Counted from the first letter of the stretch, positions 1 through 10,117 are shown. The stretch: 64,000 nucleotides of DNA from Lepidostoma basale (GCA_022606425.2 JAHDVF020001519.1:124001-188000), one strand, 5' to 3'. Translations and numbers: made by a program. Notes: a model not told the origin generated them from the sequence alone.

Positions 1-137
1 CTCATTCGTGATATGGTCTCTCCAGGAAATTCCTAATAGTCTTCTATAGGACCACATCTGTCTTATACTTCTTCCTTATTTTTTTGTTTGGTATTCTATT
101 ATACATAGTTTTTCACATGACAGATGTTCTTTATTGT

Positions 138-386
138 GTTATTTTATTTTATATCATTGTATTTTATATTATTTGTTTAACATTTATTTTGTGGACGTTG
201 GACGATCATAGTGTGCGCGGGAGATGCCTATTGGTGGCGATGAGGTTCGCAACCCATCACACCGCGTCTCCCACGGGGCGAAAAGAGAAGGATGGAGTGC
301 CGCATCGGTTAAAGTGCGACACCCCATTCTTTCTGCCTACCCTTTCGGGGAGACGGCGTGATGGTTAGTTAGTTAGTTAGTTAGTT
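138..386 (+). mobile_element. SINE-like element S, copy 1
   Basis: The last 50-70 bp, including ACCCTTTCGGGGAGACGGCG and a (GTTA)n tail, match the 3' end of LINE-A1. The upstream 180 bp do not; they recur only at 35808-36050 and 61021-61275. The body contains GGTTCGCAACC, close to an RNA polymerase III B box. A short, LINE-tailed, multi-copy unit without an ORF fits a SINE mobilised by LINE-A. The 5' boundary is estimated from where the three copies stop aligning. Confidence 0.6.
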
Positions 387-1019
387 TTCCCGCACAATCA
401 TCTCAGTGACCTCAATTATACAGTATTATTATTTCATTTAATCCTTCTTTTGTCAGCTCCAAGCTTCATTATCCACACATAAGGGTTGACACTTGAAATC
501 CATTATAAAATGTACTTAATAATATGTACTAAGTTGTTTTCTTCTTTTCACATGACAGATGTTGTAAATGGTTCATACATTTGTGAGAAATTCTCGCAAG
601 AAATGTTCTCTATATCAGGGTTTATAGGTACGTTTTTTAAAGAAGAGCTTAAATAGGAAAATAAAAAGAAGGAAAGGGAAGTAAAAGTCGTTTTGTTTTC
701 CACTCTCAAGTCGCAGTCGCATTTGCCTTAATGCCTCCGTATAATTTAAAATGCAGTGAGTGTATTTATTTTTTCAATTTTCTCTAGGAGGCGAAGGGAG
801 CGAGCAAAGTGTGGAAACGGGCATTACTTGTTTTTACAAGGAAACATGGGGAGTGTTTGAAGATAACATTTTTAAACCAGTATTTCACATTCTTTCGTAT
901 GAAGCTTTAATAATTTTTTTTGAACAAAGAAAATATTTGTACAAATATAACTGCACATATTGCGTATTTTTACAACACTTTATTACACTTTTCACATTCC
1001 TGTTTCAGAAAACAACAAC
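387..1019. other. AT-rich stretch with no recognised gene
   Basis: Both strands hold only short chance reading frames. I recognise no repeat family in it apart from a short piece near 430-490 that resembles LINE-A text. Confidence 0.4.
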
Positions 1020-1400
1020 AGCAAACCATCACGCCATTTGGGCAGAGAGAACGGACCGCCACAATACTCTATCCTGATTTACCTCTCTAGCTTCCTCCAC
1101 ATTCATACAGCGAGTCATATACGCACGTCGATTTTTCCGGCTTCTGACATGACCAACCTTTAAAATTTGATTAATTTGGTCATGCCATATTTTCCTCTGT
1201 CTACCTCGACTCCGTACTCCATTTACATCGTTAACGTATACTTTTTAAAAAAAAATTTCTTCACCCATGCGCTCCATAAGTCCAAACCAAGGCAGCGTTC
1301 TTTTTAATATTTTGTTCATAATACCTTCTTTCGAAACTTTCATACCTTTTTTCGCTCTACATTCCTTTCTTATATCAATATTTATTTAAACACGGTATGG
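1020..1400 (-). mobile_element. LINE-A2 3' fragment
   Basis: Read on the minus strand, this is the C-terminal part of the LINE-A protein (GRPR-type and C-terminal CMNVEEAR-like motifs) followed by GGCGTGATGGTTTG and an A2-type tail. The frame is broken by several indels, and homology fades near 1390, where the P8 foldback begins. Confidence 0.6.
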
Positions 1401-1751
1401 TTATTATAATCGATGCCAACTAGTTTCGCTTGGACTCAAGCTTCATCAAGGCAGTATAACATCTCTTGTACAGAATAATATTATATAGTTTTTTATTTAT
1501 TTTATTTATCGTAAGTTTCTCAACATTCATGTTTCGGTTATGAAATAACCTTTTTCAATGTACAACATTTTAATAATTTTAAAAGTGTTGCAATATACTA
1601 AGTGCACTTATTATTATTCAAAAATGCATCCATAAAACAAAGTGATAGCGAGTATAGAAAAAAAATAAGGAGATTTATTCAAAACTATCGAGAAATTACA
1701 GAAGAAAGCACTGTTATACAATATCACAAATGATTTTATTTCTTTTAAAAT

Positions 1752-1860
1752 TGTCGCGACAGCTGTTTCGCTAAGCAATGTTAAAATAATCAGGTGTTAC
1801 AATAAACTTTTGATTGTTACACCTGATGATGCTTACATTGGTTAGCGAAACAGCTGTTTT
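1752..1860. repeat. P1 hammerhead-like inverted pair
   Basis: The plus-strand arm has CTGATGA at 1823-1829, a GCTTAC/GTTAGC-type stem II, then GAA and ACAGCTGT. The minus-strand arm keeps GAA-ACAGCTGT-C but its core reads CTGATTA. The two arms face each other across about 25 bp. Confidence 0.55.
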
Positions 1861-1959
1861 AAATTCAACAATTTTATAAGAAATGAAATCTTCATATGAA
1901 TCACTCACTTTGTGGTTAGAAATTTTTAAAATATAAAATAAAAATAAAAATTATACTAA

Positions 1960-2024
1960 CTAACTAACTAACTATCAAGCCGTCTCCCCGAAGGGGTAGG
2001 CAGAAAGCATGGACAGCCACACTA
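1960..2024 (-). mobile_element. LINE-A1 3' tail stub
   Basis: Minus-strand copy of only the last ~60 bp of LINE-A1, ending in a (GTTA)4 tail. It cannot be told apart from the tail of element S at this length. Confidence 0.6.
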
Positions 2025-2345
2025 TGAAAAAAGTATTATAAATAAAAAAACTGTTATTCTGCCGTACAAGAGATGTAAAACTGTCCTAATAAAACTTGGG
2101 TACAATCGAAACTAGTTGGCATCAATTATAATAACTTTACCGTGGTTAACTAAAATGTTTTTTAATTATTTTAAATATTTTTAGAAATAAAATCAATTGT
2201 ATTATTCTCTAACATTGTTTTGATTAAGCAGTTAATAATGAAAAGGTCCATTGTTTTATCCGAAACACTCTGATACTCCAACATTATTACTGTAAAAATT
2301 TAAAACACTGTTATAATATCACAATTTATTTTTATTCACTGAGAG

Positions 2346-2394
2346 TGTCGTAACAGCTGTTTCGCCAACCGATGTTGGCATCATCAGGTGTTAC
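2346..2394 (-). ncRNA. Hammerhead-like ribozyme motif, P1 family
   Basis: Read on the minus strand: CTGATGA, an extra T, stem II GCCAAC/GTTGGC with a short loop, GAA, the palindrome ACAGCTGT, then T. All invariant hammerhead core positions are present. Stem I is weak (TGT with ACA plus isolated pairs). Known small hammerheads of Penelope-like elements have such minimal stem III palindromes and act as dimers; activity here is inferred. Confidence 0.6.
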
Positions 2395-3392
2395 AAAAAA
2401 CTGAAGTAACAAATGAGAAGACTTACTATTTATAGGGCAAAAAACTCATTAGTGTGGCTAGTCATAGTAAAAATTAAGTATGCGAAATCTGTTGACAATT
2501 TTACAAATCAATATAATTAAGGTACAAATATTTGTGAATGTATACTTATACCTGTAAACGAAATTCTGGATTTACACCAAAGGGTGGTTAATTCAAATTT
2601 TAATTGTATCTCAATAGAGGCGAAGACGACTCAATAGAGGTTAAGCGCACGTGCGCTTAACCCAACCAATGACAGGTCATAAGTCCTGTAAACACCTTGA
2701 TCATCCATGTTCAGTTTCCAGTTTGCGTCTTCGTCTCTATTGAGATACAATTAAAATTTGAATTAACCACCCTTTGGTGTAAATCCAGGATTTCGTATAC
2801 AGGTATAAGTATACATTCACAAATATTTGTTCTTCAAATATTCTGGTCAAATTCTTTGGCATATAGAATGGAATAATACTCCTAGCGGCTTCTAACAATA
2901 TGTTAGGCGACAGCCTTCGCATTGTGTTAATAAGGTAGTTTGCTAAATGCCGAAAATCATTCTCCATAGATGGCGTTAGTGGGTCGGTTGTATAGGTTAA
3001 TCTTGAAAAATTCACAAGTGCAACCAAATCTACATAGATGGCTGACTGAAACTGACACGTGAAGATAAATATGGATTTTGAAGTATGTATACATCTTCCA
3101 AAAATTTGTCATGCATGATCACAATAACAAAGGTGGAATGGGGAATGTTGTAATTACATAAAGCGTGCGCTTAACCCAACCAATGACAGGTCATAAGTCC
3201 TGTAAACACCTTGATCATCCATGTTCAGTTTCCAGTTTGCGTCTTCGTCTCTATTGAGATACAATTAAAATATAATTAAGGTATGTATTTGTTTGTAAAA
3301 TTGTCAATAGATTTCGCATACTTATTTCTTACTATGACTATGAGTTATTTGCCCTATAAATAATTAGTCTTTTTAATTGTTACTTCAGTTAT

Positions 3393-3445
3393 TGTAACAC
3401 CTGATGATGCCAATATCAGTTGGATGCGAAACAGCTGCCGCGACA
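3393..3445 (+). ncRNA. Hammerhead-like ribozyme motif, P1, decayed
   Basis: The CTGATGA core is intact at 3401-3407. Stem II carries an insertion (GTTGGATGC), and the palindrome ends ACAGCTGC instead of ACAGCTGT, which removes the A-U pair that closes stem III. Probably inactive partner of the motif at 2346-2394. Confidence 0.5.
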
Positions 3446-3569
3446 CTCTCGGTGAATAAAAATAAATTGTGAAATTATAACAATGTTTTAAATTTTAACA
3501 GTAATACAGTTAATAATGTTGAAATATCAAAGTGTTTCCGCCAAAACAATGGATTATCTAGAAACTATT

Positions 3570-3740
3570 TAAGGATTAATTGTATCTCAATAGAGACGAA
3601 TATGTAAATTATTTGGAAACAGAATATGGTAGTCGAGGCGTTTACAGGACTTATAACATGTCATTGGTTGGGTTAAGCGATCACTTTATCTTAACAACAC
3701 ACCCCATTCCGCCCTTCTTACGACACCACATTTGACAAAT
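3570..3740 (+). repeat. T-repeat arm, diverged
   Basis: Starts TTAATTGTATCTCAATAGAG and runs through GTTTACAGGACTTATAACAT, the same order as the T element at 4245-4971 but with many substitutions. Only one arm is present. Confidence 0.5.
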
Positions 3741-4232
3741 TTTTGGAACTATGTATATGCTACTATTTTTTAATAACTTCACATTGTTGTACACTAGCGC
3801 CATCTATTAAGATAATTTGTAAGCATTAAGCAGAAAATTATTAACCCCCCAAGGGGTAAAAATCCAGTATTTGTCTATAAGTATTTGTATACAAAAAAAC
3901 AAATTCTATAAGAAACTATTTATATAAAAAGAAATAAATCCCCAAACGAATTTAGCCAGTGACAGGAGAAGAGATCAATACGAGACAGGTATTAAGTGGT
4001 ATTAGTCAAACGTTCTATTAATAAAGTTGTTTTGCTTATTTTTCTCCTAACTTCCCCTTCCGTTCTACCCGTAAATAAGACTTCGACTGCCTTCCCCCGC
4101 CCCTTTCATCCCCGTTTCTCCGTAAATTACGTAACTTGGAAATAACGGTTTACAGTCCGATCCAACTAATAAGTCTCTTGGAAATGTGTTGCTCTGGAAC
4201 TGTGATTGAAGAGTGATTTTAAAAGATTAAAT
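3741..4232. other. No gene recognised
   Basis: Diverged T-like text continues to about 3900. The remainder is unique AT-rich sequence with a C-rich patch near 4090-4120 and no coding signature. Confidence 0.35.
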
Positions 4233-4244
4233 AAAATATTGGCA

Positions 4245-4971
4245 AATATTTTGTGAATGTATACTTATACTTGTATACGAAATCCTGGATTTTCACCAAA
4301 GGGTAGTTAATTCAAATTTAATTGTATCTCAATAGAGACGAAGACGCAAACTGGAAACTGAATATGGATGATCAAGGTGTTTACAGGACTTATGACCAGT
4401 CATTGGTTGTGTTAAGCGCACGCTTTATGTAATTACAACATTCCCCATTCCACCTTTGTTATTATGATCATGCATGACAAATTTTTGGAAGATGTATGTA
4501 TACTTCAAATCCATATCTATCTTCACGTGTCAGTTTTAATTGTCCATCTATGTAGATTTGGTTTCACTTGTGAATCTTTTCAATCTTTCCTGGCGGCTTC
4601 TAACAATACGTTTATAGGCTACAGCCTTCGCATTGTGTTAATAAGGTAGTTTGCTAAATGCTGAAAATCATTCTCCATAGATGGCGTTAGTGGGTCGGTT
4701 GTATAAGTTTATCTTGAAAAGATTCACAAGTGCAACCAAATCTACATAGATGGACAGTTAAAACTGACACGTGAAGATAGATATGGATTTGAAGTATATA
4801 TACATCTTCCAAAAGTTTGTTATAATAACAAAGGTGGAATGGGGAATGTTGTAATTACATAAAGCGTGCGCTTAACCCAACCAATGACAGGTCATAAGTC
4901 CTGTAAACACCTTGATCATCCATATTCAGTTTCCAGTTTGCGTCTTCGTCTGTATTGAGATACAATTAATT
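4245..4971. mobile_element. T element with target-site duplication
   Basis: A 13-bp direct repeat, TAAAATATTGGCA, flanks the unit (4232-4244 and 4972-4984). Inside are a 70-bp unpaired segment (GTGAATGTATACTTATAC onward) and two arms of about 240 bp in inverted order, each ending in TTGTATCTCAATAGAGACGA or its complement. There is no ORF. A 13-bp duplication suits a retroelement better than a cut-and-paste transposon. No ribozyme core is visible in it. Confidence 0.65.
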
Positions 4972-5283
4972 TAAAATATTGGCATTTCGAGCAATTCTTT
5001 TCTTCTTTCTTAATAACAAAGCTGCATATTTACAAACAAATAAAATTATAAATAATAAACTTAATTCGAGACCCACTTTAGAATATAATAAGCTTGGAGT
5101 TGTCAGAAGAAGGATGGAAGGAGGATAAAAAAAAATTATTTTGTCTTAGTTTAACTTCAATCTTGTTTCACACTATCATTTGTTAATTAATAAGTTTTAA
5201 TTGATATTTGTGGTAGCATGTAATTGGCCTTATTTTAATTATTCTCAATGTTTTAATTATATATATGTTATTGATATCGCAGT

Positions 5284-5745
5284 ATGTTACCCTTCATAAA
5301 TAAAACAAAAAAAAATGCCGTAGAAATGAGGTCCCTAAGAAGAATGTGCGGAAAAACAATTTATAATAGAATATCTAATGATGAAGTAAGAAAGGAATGT
5401 AAGGCGGATAAATGCGTGATAAATAAAATTAAGGAAGGGTCACAAATATGGTTCGGACATATGGAACGAATGGATGAGGGAAGAATGGTTAAAAAGATAT
5501 ATGCAAGTAGTGTGAATGGGAAAAGAAGTCGAGGAAGGCCAAGGAAGACATGGCATGACCAAATTAATCAATTACTGAAAGGCGGCCATGTTCGTAGTAG
5601 GAATAATCGACGAGCGTGCATGCCACGATGTGTGAATGTAGAAGAGTCGCGAGAATTATGCCAGGATAGAACAATGTGGCGATCCATCCTCTCTGCCTAC
5701 CCCTCCGGAGAAACAGCGTGATGGTTAGTTAGTTAATTAGTACAC
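5284..5745 (+). mobile_element. LINE-A1 3' fragment with open C-terminal frame
   Basis: An unbroken 145-codon frame covers the C-terminal part of the LINE-A protein: EMRSLRRMCG, then WFGHMERMDEGRMVKK, GRPRKTWHDQIN, and AYPSGETA at the stop. The stop TGA is directly followed by TGGTTAGTTAGTTAATTAG. The reverse transcriptase is missing through 5' truncation. Related text (KTIYNRISNDEVRKECKAD) differs enough from the 27-kb copy to mark an older sublineage. Confidence 0.75.
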
Positions 5746-5767
5746 AAAACAAATATGTTAATAACAA

Positions 5768-5818
5768 CTAACACTAACTAACCATCATGCCGTCTCGCCG
5801 AAGGGGTAGGCAGAAATA
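5768..5818 (-). mobile_element. LINE-A1 3' tail stub
   Basis: About 50 bp of LINE-A1 3' end on the minus strand, tail to tail with the copy ending at 5745. The two (GTTA)n tails face each other across ~25 bp. Confidence 0.55.
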
Positions 5819-5826
5819 ATGGAATC

Positions 5827-6155
5827 AGAGCCGATACTAATAAAACTAAGAGCCTTCTTAGAGTAGTTGAAATGCGAACCTTACGCCCCATCGCAGGCAA
5901 AACCCTCAGAGATCAGATCAGAAAGAAAACTCTTAGGTCTGTCTGTGGTATTGAGGACATAGTGAGATGGTGAAGAAGCAGAAGCAGAACGCTTTTGGAG
6001 AAACCACGCGGACCGCATAGAGAATATAAGAATTGCAAAAATTGTTAAATTGAAAACCCAAGCAGCAAGAGATTACCAGGAAGGCCGCCAAAATGATGAA
6101 GAGATGGCTGGACATCATTGTCCCAGGATAGCCCACCGTCACAAACAGGTCATAC
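5827..6155 (+). mobile_element. LINE-B 3' fragment, decayed
   Basis: Shares with the copies at 15420, 30165 and 49345 the protein-level pattern ADT..TK.LLR..EM.TLR..AG..LRD.IR, then EDIVRW, and ends in an AAGAAGAAG tail. Frames are broken by indels. It abuts the A1 stub directly. Confidence 0.55.
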
Positions 6156-6199
6156 GACCTTAACTAATAAGAAAAAGAAGGTGGAAACTAACAAGATGA

Positions 6200-6460
6200 C
6201 ACGTTGAAACTCGAACACAGCGGGAGACTGACTGTCCGCAGGGAGCGGGAGAGAACGAGGGAGGAGGAAGATGAAAGATGATGCAACCCACACCCAACGT
6301 TGTGTAGGTGTTGTGGGGTGAGCTTTGTCATGCGTAGGTCACGGTACAGAACGCTTGACCATTTCGGCTTGTCCGGATAATTGACGTTCCGGTTAACTGA
6401 CGACCGGATAAACGACGTTTTACTATATTCATTCAGAAAACCATTATAACAATTCAAGCA
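6200..6460. other. Unassigned stretch, possible pogo-type remnant
   Basis: Contains repeated short runs such as CCGGATAATTGACGTTCCGG and GGTTAACTGACGACCGG, reminiscent of the terminal regions of pogo/Tigger transposons. No ends or duplication can be located, so the assignment is weak. Confidence 0.2.
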
Positions 6461-6889
6461 TGATATTAAGATCTGACTGTATTTGTATTTTAAATCTCAA
6501 AAGATGGTTTTGGTAATGCCATAGAAAGAAAATGTTACTTAAAAGGTTTTTCTTTGCGCTTTTTTCTATTTTTTATCTCGTATTTCACAATGCAGCATAT
6601 GTATTTAATTGAAAGTAAAGCGTAGACATTATAAATGCGTTTTAATATAGTGGAATTTGTAGGACAAAAATTCTCATTAAAATAAGAAAAGAAGCAAGCG
6701 GCAGAGCTGTTCTGGAATAATGGAGTCTCCAGGGGCGGCATGCAATTGGAAGAATGAGGTCAATGAACTTATATTTTTACGTCTCTCAATTAAAAATATT
6801 TAAAGTTTTTATCAAGCAAAAGTATTATATATAAAATCGAGTTTCAGTTCTTTTGTTGAGGACGAGAGAAGAATTATTAAAATGTTGTA

Positions 6890-7050
6890 TTCGCTAGAAA
6901 GGATAACCGTGGAAGACCAAGGAAACATTCGAAGTCAGAATAAAAGACTAGCGTGTTTGTTACGATGTATGAATGCAAAGGAATCTAGATACATATGTAA
7001 GGGCAGATCTGAATGACGGTCCATCCGCTCAAATGGTTAGTTAGTTAGTT
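6890..7050 (+). mobile_element. LINE-A1 3' fragment, heavily decayed
   Basis: Order of landmarks matches LINE-A1 (AACCGTGGAAGACCAAGGAA, then TTACGATGTATGAATG, then GGTTAGTTAGTTAG), but the last 40 coding bases are rearranged. Old copy. Confidence 0.5.
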
Positions 7051-7148
7051 ATAATGGATTTTATGATTGCGAAAATAATTTTAAACACTAATGAATTATA
7101 TACAATACAATATAATTGTAGATTTTAACATCATTGGCATTTCATATA

Positions 7149-8467
7149 CGAGGTCTGTTCAAAAAGTATCGCGAATTTTATATTTTTTCAAAAAGTGTTT
7201 ATTTATTCATGAATATCTATTTTGTCCCCTTCAAAGTAATTCCCCTCGGATATAATACATTTATGCCAACGTTTTTTCCAATCCTCGAAGCACTTAAAAA
7301 ATCATTTTTTGTGATCTTGTTCAGCTCCTCCTTCGATGCCGTCTTTATCTCCTCAATCGTGGCGTAGCGTCGTCCTTTCATGGGCCTCTTCAGTTTTGGA
7401 AACAGGAAAAAGTCACAGGGGGCCAGGTCTGGGGAATACGGTGGCTGCGGCACCATTACTGTGTTGTTTTTGGCCAAATATTCGCGCACAAGCAACGATG
7501 TGTGAGCAGGGGCGTTATCATGGTGCAAAAGCCAGTTTTTGTTCTTCCACAAATCCGGCGTTTCTGGCGGATTGCTTCGCGCAAATTGCGCATAACTTGC
7601 AGGTAATATTCCTTATTGACCGTACTACCCTGTGGCAAGAACTCATGATGCACCACGCCCCTGCAATCGAAGAAAACTGTGAGCAAAACCTTCACGTTCG
7701 ACCGAACTTGGCGCGCTTTTTTGGTCTTGGCTCATGCGGCAGCTTCCATTGGGATGATTGAGCTTTGGTTTCCACGTCATAACCATAAACCCATGATTCG
7801 TCACCAGTTATGACCCTCTGGAGCACATTTGGGTCGTCACGGACCGAGTCCAACATCTCCTGAGCAATGTTAACGCGATGCTGTTTTTGGTCGAAATTGA
7901 GCAATTTTGGCACGAATTTCGCGGCGACCCGACTCATGCCCAAATCATTGGTTAAAATCGAATGGCACGAGCCAATCGATATGTTTAGGTCCTCAGCAAC
8001 TTCTCTAACGGTGATTCGACGATTGGCTAATACTATTTTCTTCACTTTATCAATGTTTTCGTCTGTTGTTGACGTGCTCGGGCGTCCGGCACGCTCTTCG
8101 TCGTTCATATCTTCTCGGCCCTCTGAGAACATTTTGTACCACCGATAAACGTTGCTTTGGTCCAAGGTAGCTTCACCATATGCCACAGTCAACATTCGAA
8201 ATGCGTCCGCGCACTTTATTTTGTTTTTCACACAAAATTTGATACAGATTCTTTGATCCATTTTTTGGAATAGGCAAAAATCGAAGACGAGCAAAAACAC
8301 ATCCAAGCAAAACAGCTGTCAAAAATTAACTAAACATTCAAAATGGCCGACCTTGTCAGCATAAGTAAGGGACATGAGTACCAACATAACGCTACAAAAA
8401 AATCAAAAATCAAATATACGTAGCCAGCGGAAATTCAAAATTCGCGATACTTTTTGAACAGACCTCG
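7149..8467 (-). mobile_element. Mariner transposon, full length, 1319 bp
   Basis: Inverted terminal repeats of about 30 bp start CGAGGTCTGTTCAAAAAGTA at both ends and are nearly identical. A TA target duplication lies on each side (7147-7148 and 8468-8469). The length and a single minus-strand transposase fit the mariner family. The near-perfect ends suggest modest age, although the transposase is broken. Confidence 0.9.
7217..8261 (-). pseudogene. Mariner transposase (D,D34D), two frameshifts
   Basis: The protein starts at MDQRICIKFCVKNK; an in-frame upstream Met at 8306 is less likely because family proteins begin near MDQ. The N-terminal helix-turn-helix region (CHSILTNDLGM) is followed by the first catalytic Asp in TGDESWVYGYD, the second in LHHDNAPAHTS, and the third in PYSPDLAPCDFF. 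Exactly 34 residues separate the last two, as in mariners. The frame breaks twice: a one-base loss in the T run at 7717-7722, and a shift near 7552-7556. Transposase cuts and joins DNA at TA sites by binding the terminal repeats. This copy cannot make an active enzyme but could be moved in trans. Confidence 0.9.
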
Positions 8468-8534
8468 TATGTACTCGTATAAGCGTAACAAGCTTTAATT
8501 TAGGTACTAGAAAAAGAAAATCCGGTCGCAGCCA

Positions 8535-8955
8535 TAAAATCAAGTGTTCAATATGTTCTACTATTTGGCTGCGAAGCCTGGACTCTAAAAGTGTATGTAA
8601 GTTCGAGATGGATATACCGCAGAATGCTCCGTATACCGTGGACCGATAGGGTCAGTAATACAGACGTACTACAGAGAGCCAGAGCCAATAGAGAGCTGTT
8701 GACGAGTGTAAAAATTAGAAAGGTCTCATGTGCTTAGGGGAGAAAAATACCACCTCCTTCAACTGATATTAATGGGTAAAGTGGAGGGACGTCGGGGAGT
8801 TGGTAGAAGGCAGCTGTCCTGGCTGCGGAACATTTAAGAATGGAGAGAATTACAAGAGTTCAGAACCTGTTCCAAGTGGCGCATGACAGATATGTCTTTG
8901 CTGCAGTGATCGCCAACGTTGGGGGGACCTGACAATGCACCGAAAGAATAAGATA
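8535..8955 (+). mobile_element. LINE-D 3' fragment
   Basis: The decayed frame matches the better copy at 62275-62870: LLYGCETWTL, RRMLRIPWTD, then the C-terminal IANVGGT followed by GAAAGAATAAG. Indels and stops break it. The reverse transcriptase is absent. Confidence 0.6.
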
Positions 8956-9152
8956 TATAATTATTAAATAAAACGACTTTTTTTTAACTACTTCCACTTT
9001 TGTGTTTATCTCGAAACCGGTCGCTGACGAAATAAAGACAAAAGTGGAAGTTTCTTCTATGTTTGCGATACTTTATGTTGCAGATGTTTAACTTATATTT
9101 TTTTATATACTTTGTATTCACAACACTAACTTTAAAAAAATAATTAAAATTA

Positions 9153-9197
9153 CATATCAGACATGTTTCGGACAACCGGTCATTCTTCAGTGATATA
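9153..9197 (-). ncRNA. Hammerhead-like ribozyme motif, P2 family
   Basis: Minus strand: stem I strand ATATCA, core CTGAAGA, an extra A, stem II with GAC/GTC and one mismatch, GAA, the palindrome ACATGT, C, and the matching stem I strand TGATAT. Same design as the plus-strand motif 110 bp away, with a single stem II change. Confidence 0.65.
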
Positions 9198-9307
9198 TAT
9201 TTAAAATATGATCATATTAACTGATCATATTAAAATATGATCAGTTTTGACACTGATTATATTTGTAAACAATTTTATAATATTTCAAATATGTGTCTTT
9301 ATAATAT

Positions 9308-9350
9308 GTATCACTGAAGAAGGACCGGTTGTCCGAAACATGTCTGATAT
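9308..9350 (+). ncRNA. Hammerhead-like ribozyme motif, P2, best copy
   Basis: Every element is present: stem I strand GTATCA (9308-9313), core CTGAAGA (9314-9320), an extra A, stem II GGAC/GTCC closing CGGTT, GAA, ACATGT (9338-9343), the cleavage-site C at 9344, and stem I partner TGATAT (9345-9350). Stem I pairs at all six positions, one being G-U. Only the extra A departs from the classical consensus. The 6-base palindrome is too short for a monomer stem III but pairs fully between two molecules, as described for Penelope-associated hammerheads. Confidence 0.7.
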
Positions 9351-9539
9351 GTAATTTTAATTTAATTTAATTTTAAAAAGTTAGTGTTGTATATGCAAAG
9401 TACATACAAAAGAAAAATACAAAAAGTGGAAGTAGTCAAAAAACGTATTTTTATTTCATTATCGTTTAAAATGTACTTCCATCAAGAGATTTTATTAAAA
9501 CCATTCGATTATTATGAATATAGTATATTATTATAAAAT

Positions 9540-9595
9540 GCATCCATCCTCTCTGCCTACCCCTCCAGAAAAAGGGATGGTGAATTAGTTTTTTT
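9540..9595 (+). mobile_element. LINE-A1 3' end stub
   Basis: ATCCATCCTCTCTGCCTACC and a shortened GGATGGTGAATTAG tail match the LINE-A1 terminus. Only the last ~50 bp remain. Confidence 0.45.
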
Positions 9596-10020
9596 TTACT
9601 AGTTCATATATTCAATGCTTGAATAATAGTAATTTTAATGATCTGACACCATATACAGGATGAACCCGCCACTGCATATATTATAGTCGAGGAATTCGTC
9701 CGGGGAGATTTAGCCAGAATACAGGGTGGGTGTGGGGGAATATGAGGAGTGAGGGGAATGGAGATTTATGTAGATCGAGGAAGAGGATATTAACCGCATG
9801 GCGGATCCTTGGGAGTGTCGGCTCATGACGGGAAAAAACATGAATTAAACATTGTATATGTCTTTTCTATGTGGCCTTTTCGGATTACAGAATTTCGTTG
9901 TTATTTTTAATCACATTATTACGCTTTTGTATGCTGTGATATAGTACACTAATAATAAATTGAATAATATATAGAGCGGCATTTTTATAAATTAATTATC
10001 TCAATATTATTCACTAAATA
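9596..10020. other. No gene recognised
   Basis: A G-rich segment at 9690-9800 and AT-rich flanks. No reading frame, splice-site pair or repeat family that I recognise. Confidence 0.35.
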
Positions 10021-10021
10021 T

Positions 10022-10115
10022 ATTACTCTGAAAGGCGCAGGATCGAGGAGCTTGGCGAAAAATCATCAAGGAGGCTAAAACTCTTCAAGAGTAGTATGGC
10101 CATAGGAAGTAAGTA
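10022..10115 (+). mobile_element. LINE-I 3' end
   Basis: AAAGGCGCAGGATCGAGGAG through AACTCTTCAAGAG is nearly identical to 23275-23335, the end of the other LINE-I copy. This one finishes in a (GTAA)n tail. Confidence 0.55.
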
Positions 10116-10117
10116 AG

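Larger units (their letters stand above)
1391..2145. repeat. Nested foldback: P8 ends around a P1 pair
   Basis: The two ends are inverted copies: CGATGCCAACTAGTTTCGCT near 1411 and the reverse, CGAAACTAGTTGGCATC, near 2107. Both carry the P8 hammerhead-like 3' half (GAA, ACTAGT, T). The left copy has TTGATGA in place of CTGATGA, and the right copy has lost the core. A P1 inverted pair (1752-1860) and a LINE-A1 tail (1960-2024) lie inside, so this was assembled by successive insertions. Confidence 0.55.
2222..3560. repeat. Large P1 foldback with T repeats inside
   Basis: About 180 bp at the left (ACTCCAACATTATTACTG onward) is repeated inverted at the right (ending near GGATTATCT). Each arm carries a P1 ribozyme motif pointing inward. 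The interior holds two rearranged T-repeat arms, including the perfect palindrome TTAAGCGCACGTGCGCTTAA at 2641-2660, which marks a deletion joining two inverted T arms. Confidence 0.6.
8973..9480. repeat. P2 foldback element with P5 fragment
   Basis: Two P2 units face each other: minus strand 8985-9200 and plus strand 9300-9475. Shared features are an AAAGTGGAAG block at each outer end and a ribozyme motif on the inner side of each arm. The left end also contains a P5-type half motif, CGAAACCGGTCGCTGACGAA, near 9013. Confidence 0.65.

Noticed and set aside
4319..4971. T element as a simple TTAA (piggyBac-type) miniature transposon
   Set aside because: TTAA does adjoin TTGTATCTC in several copies, but the exact 13- and 23-bp direct repeats lie further out and include a one-sided segment.
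7867..8148. Plus-strand 93-codon frame in the first mariner
   Set aside because: Antisense to the transposase, with no domain of its own.
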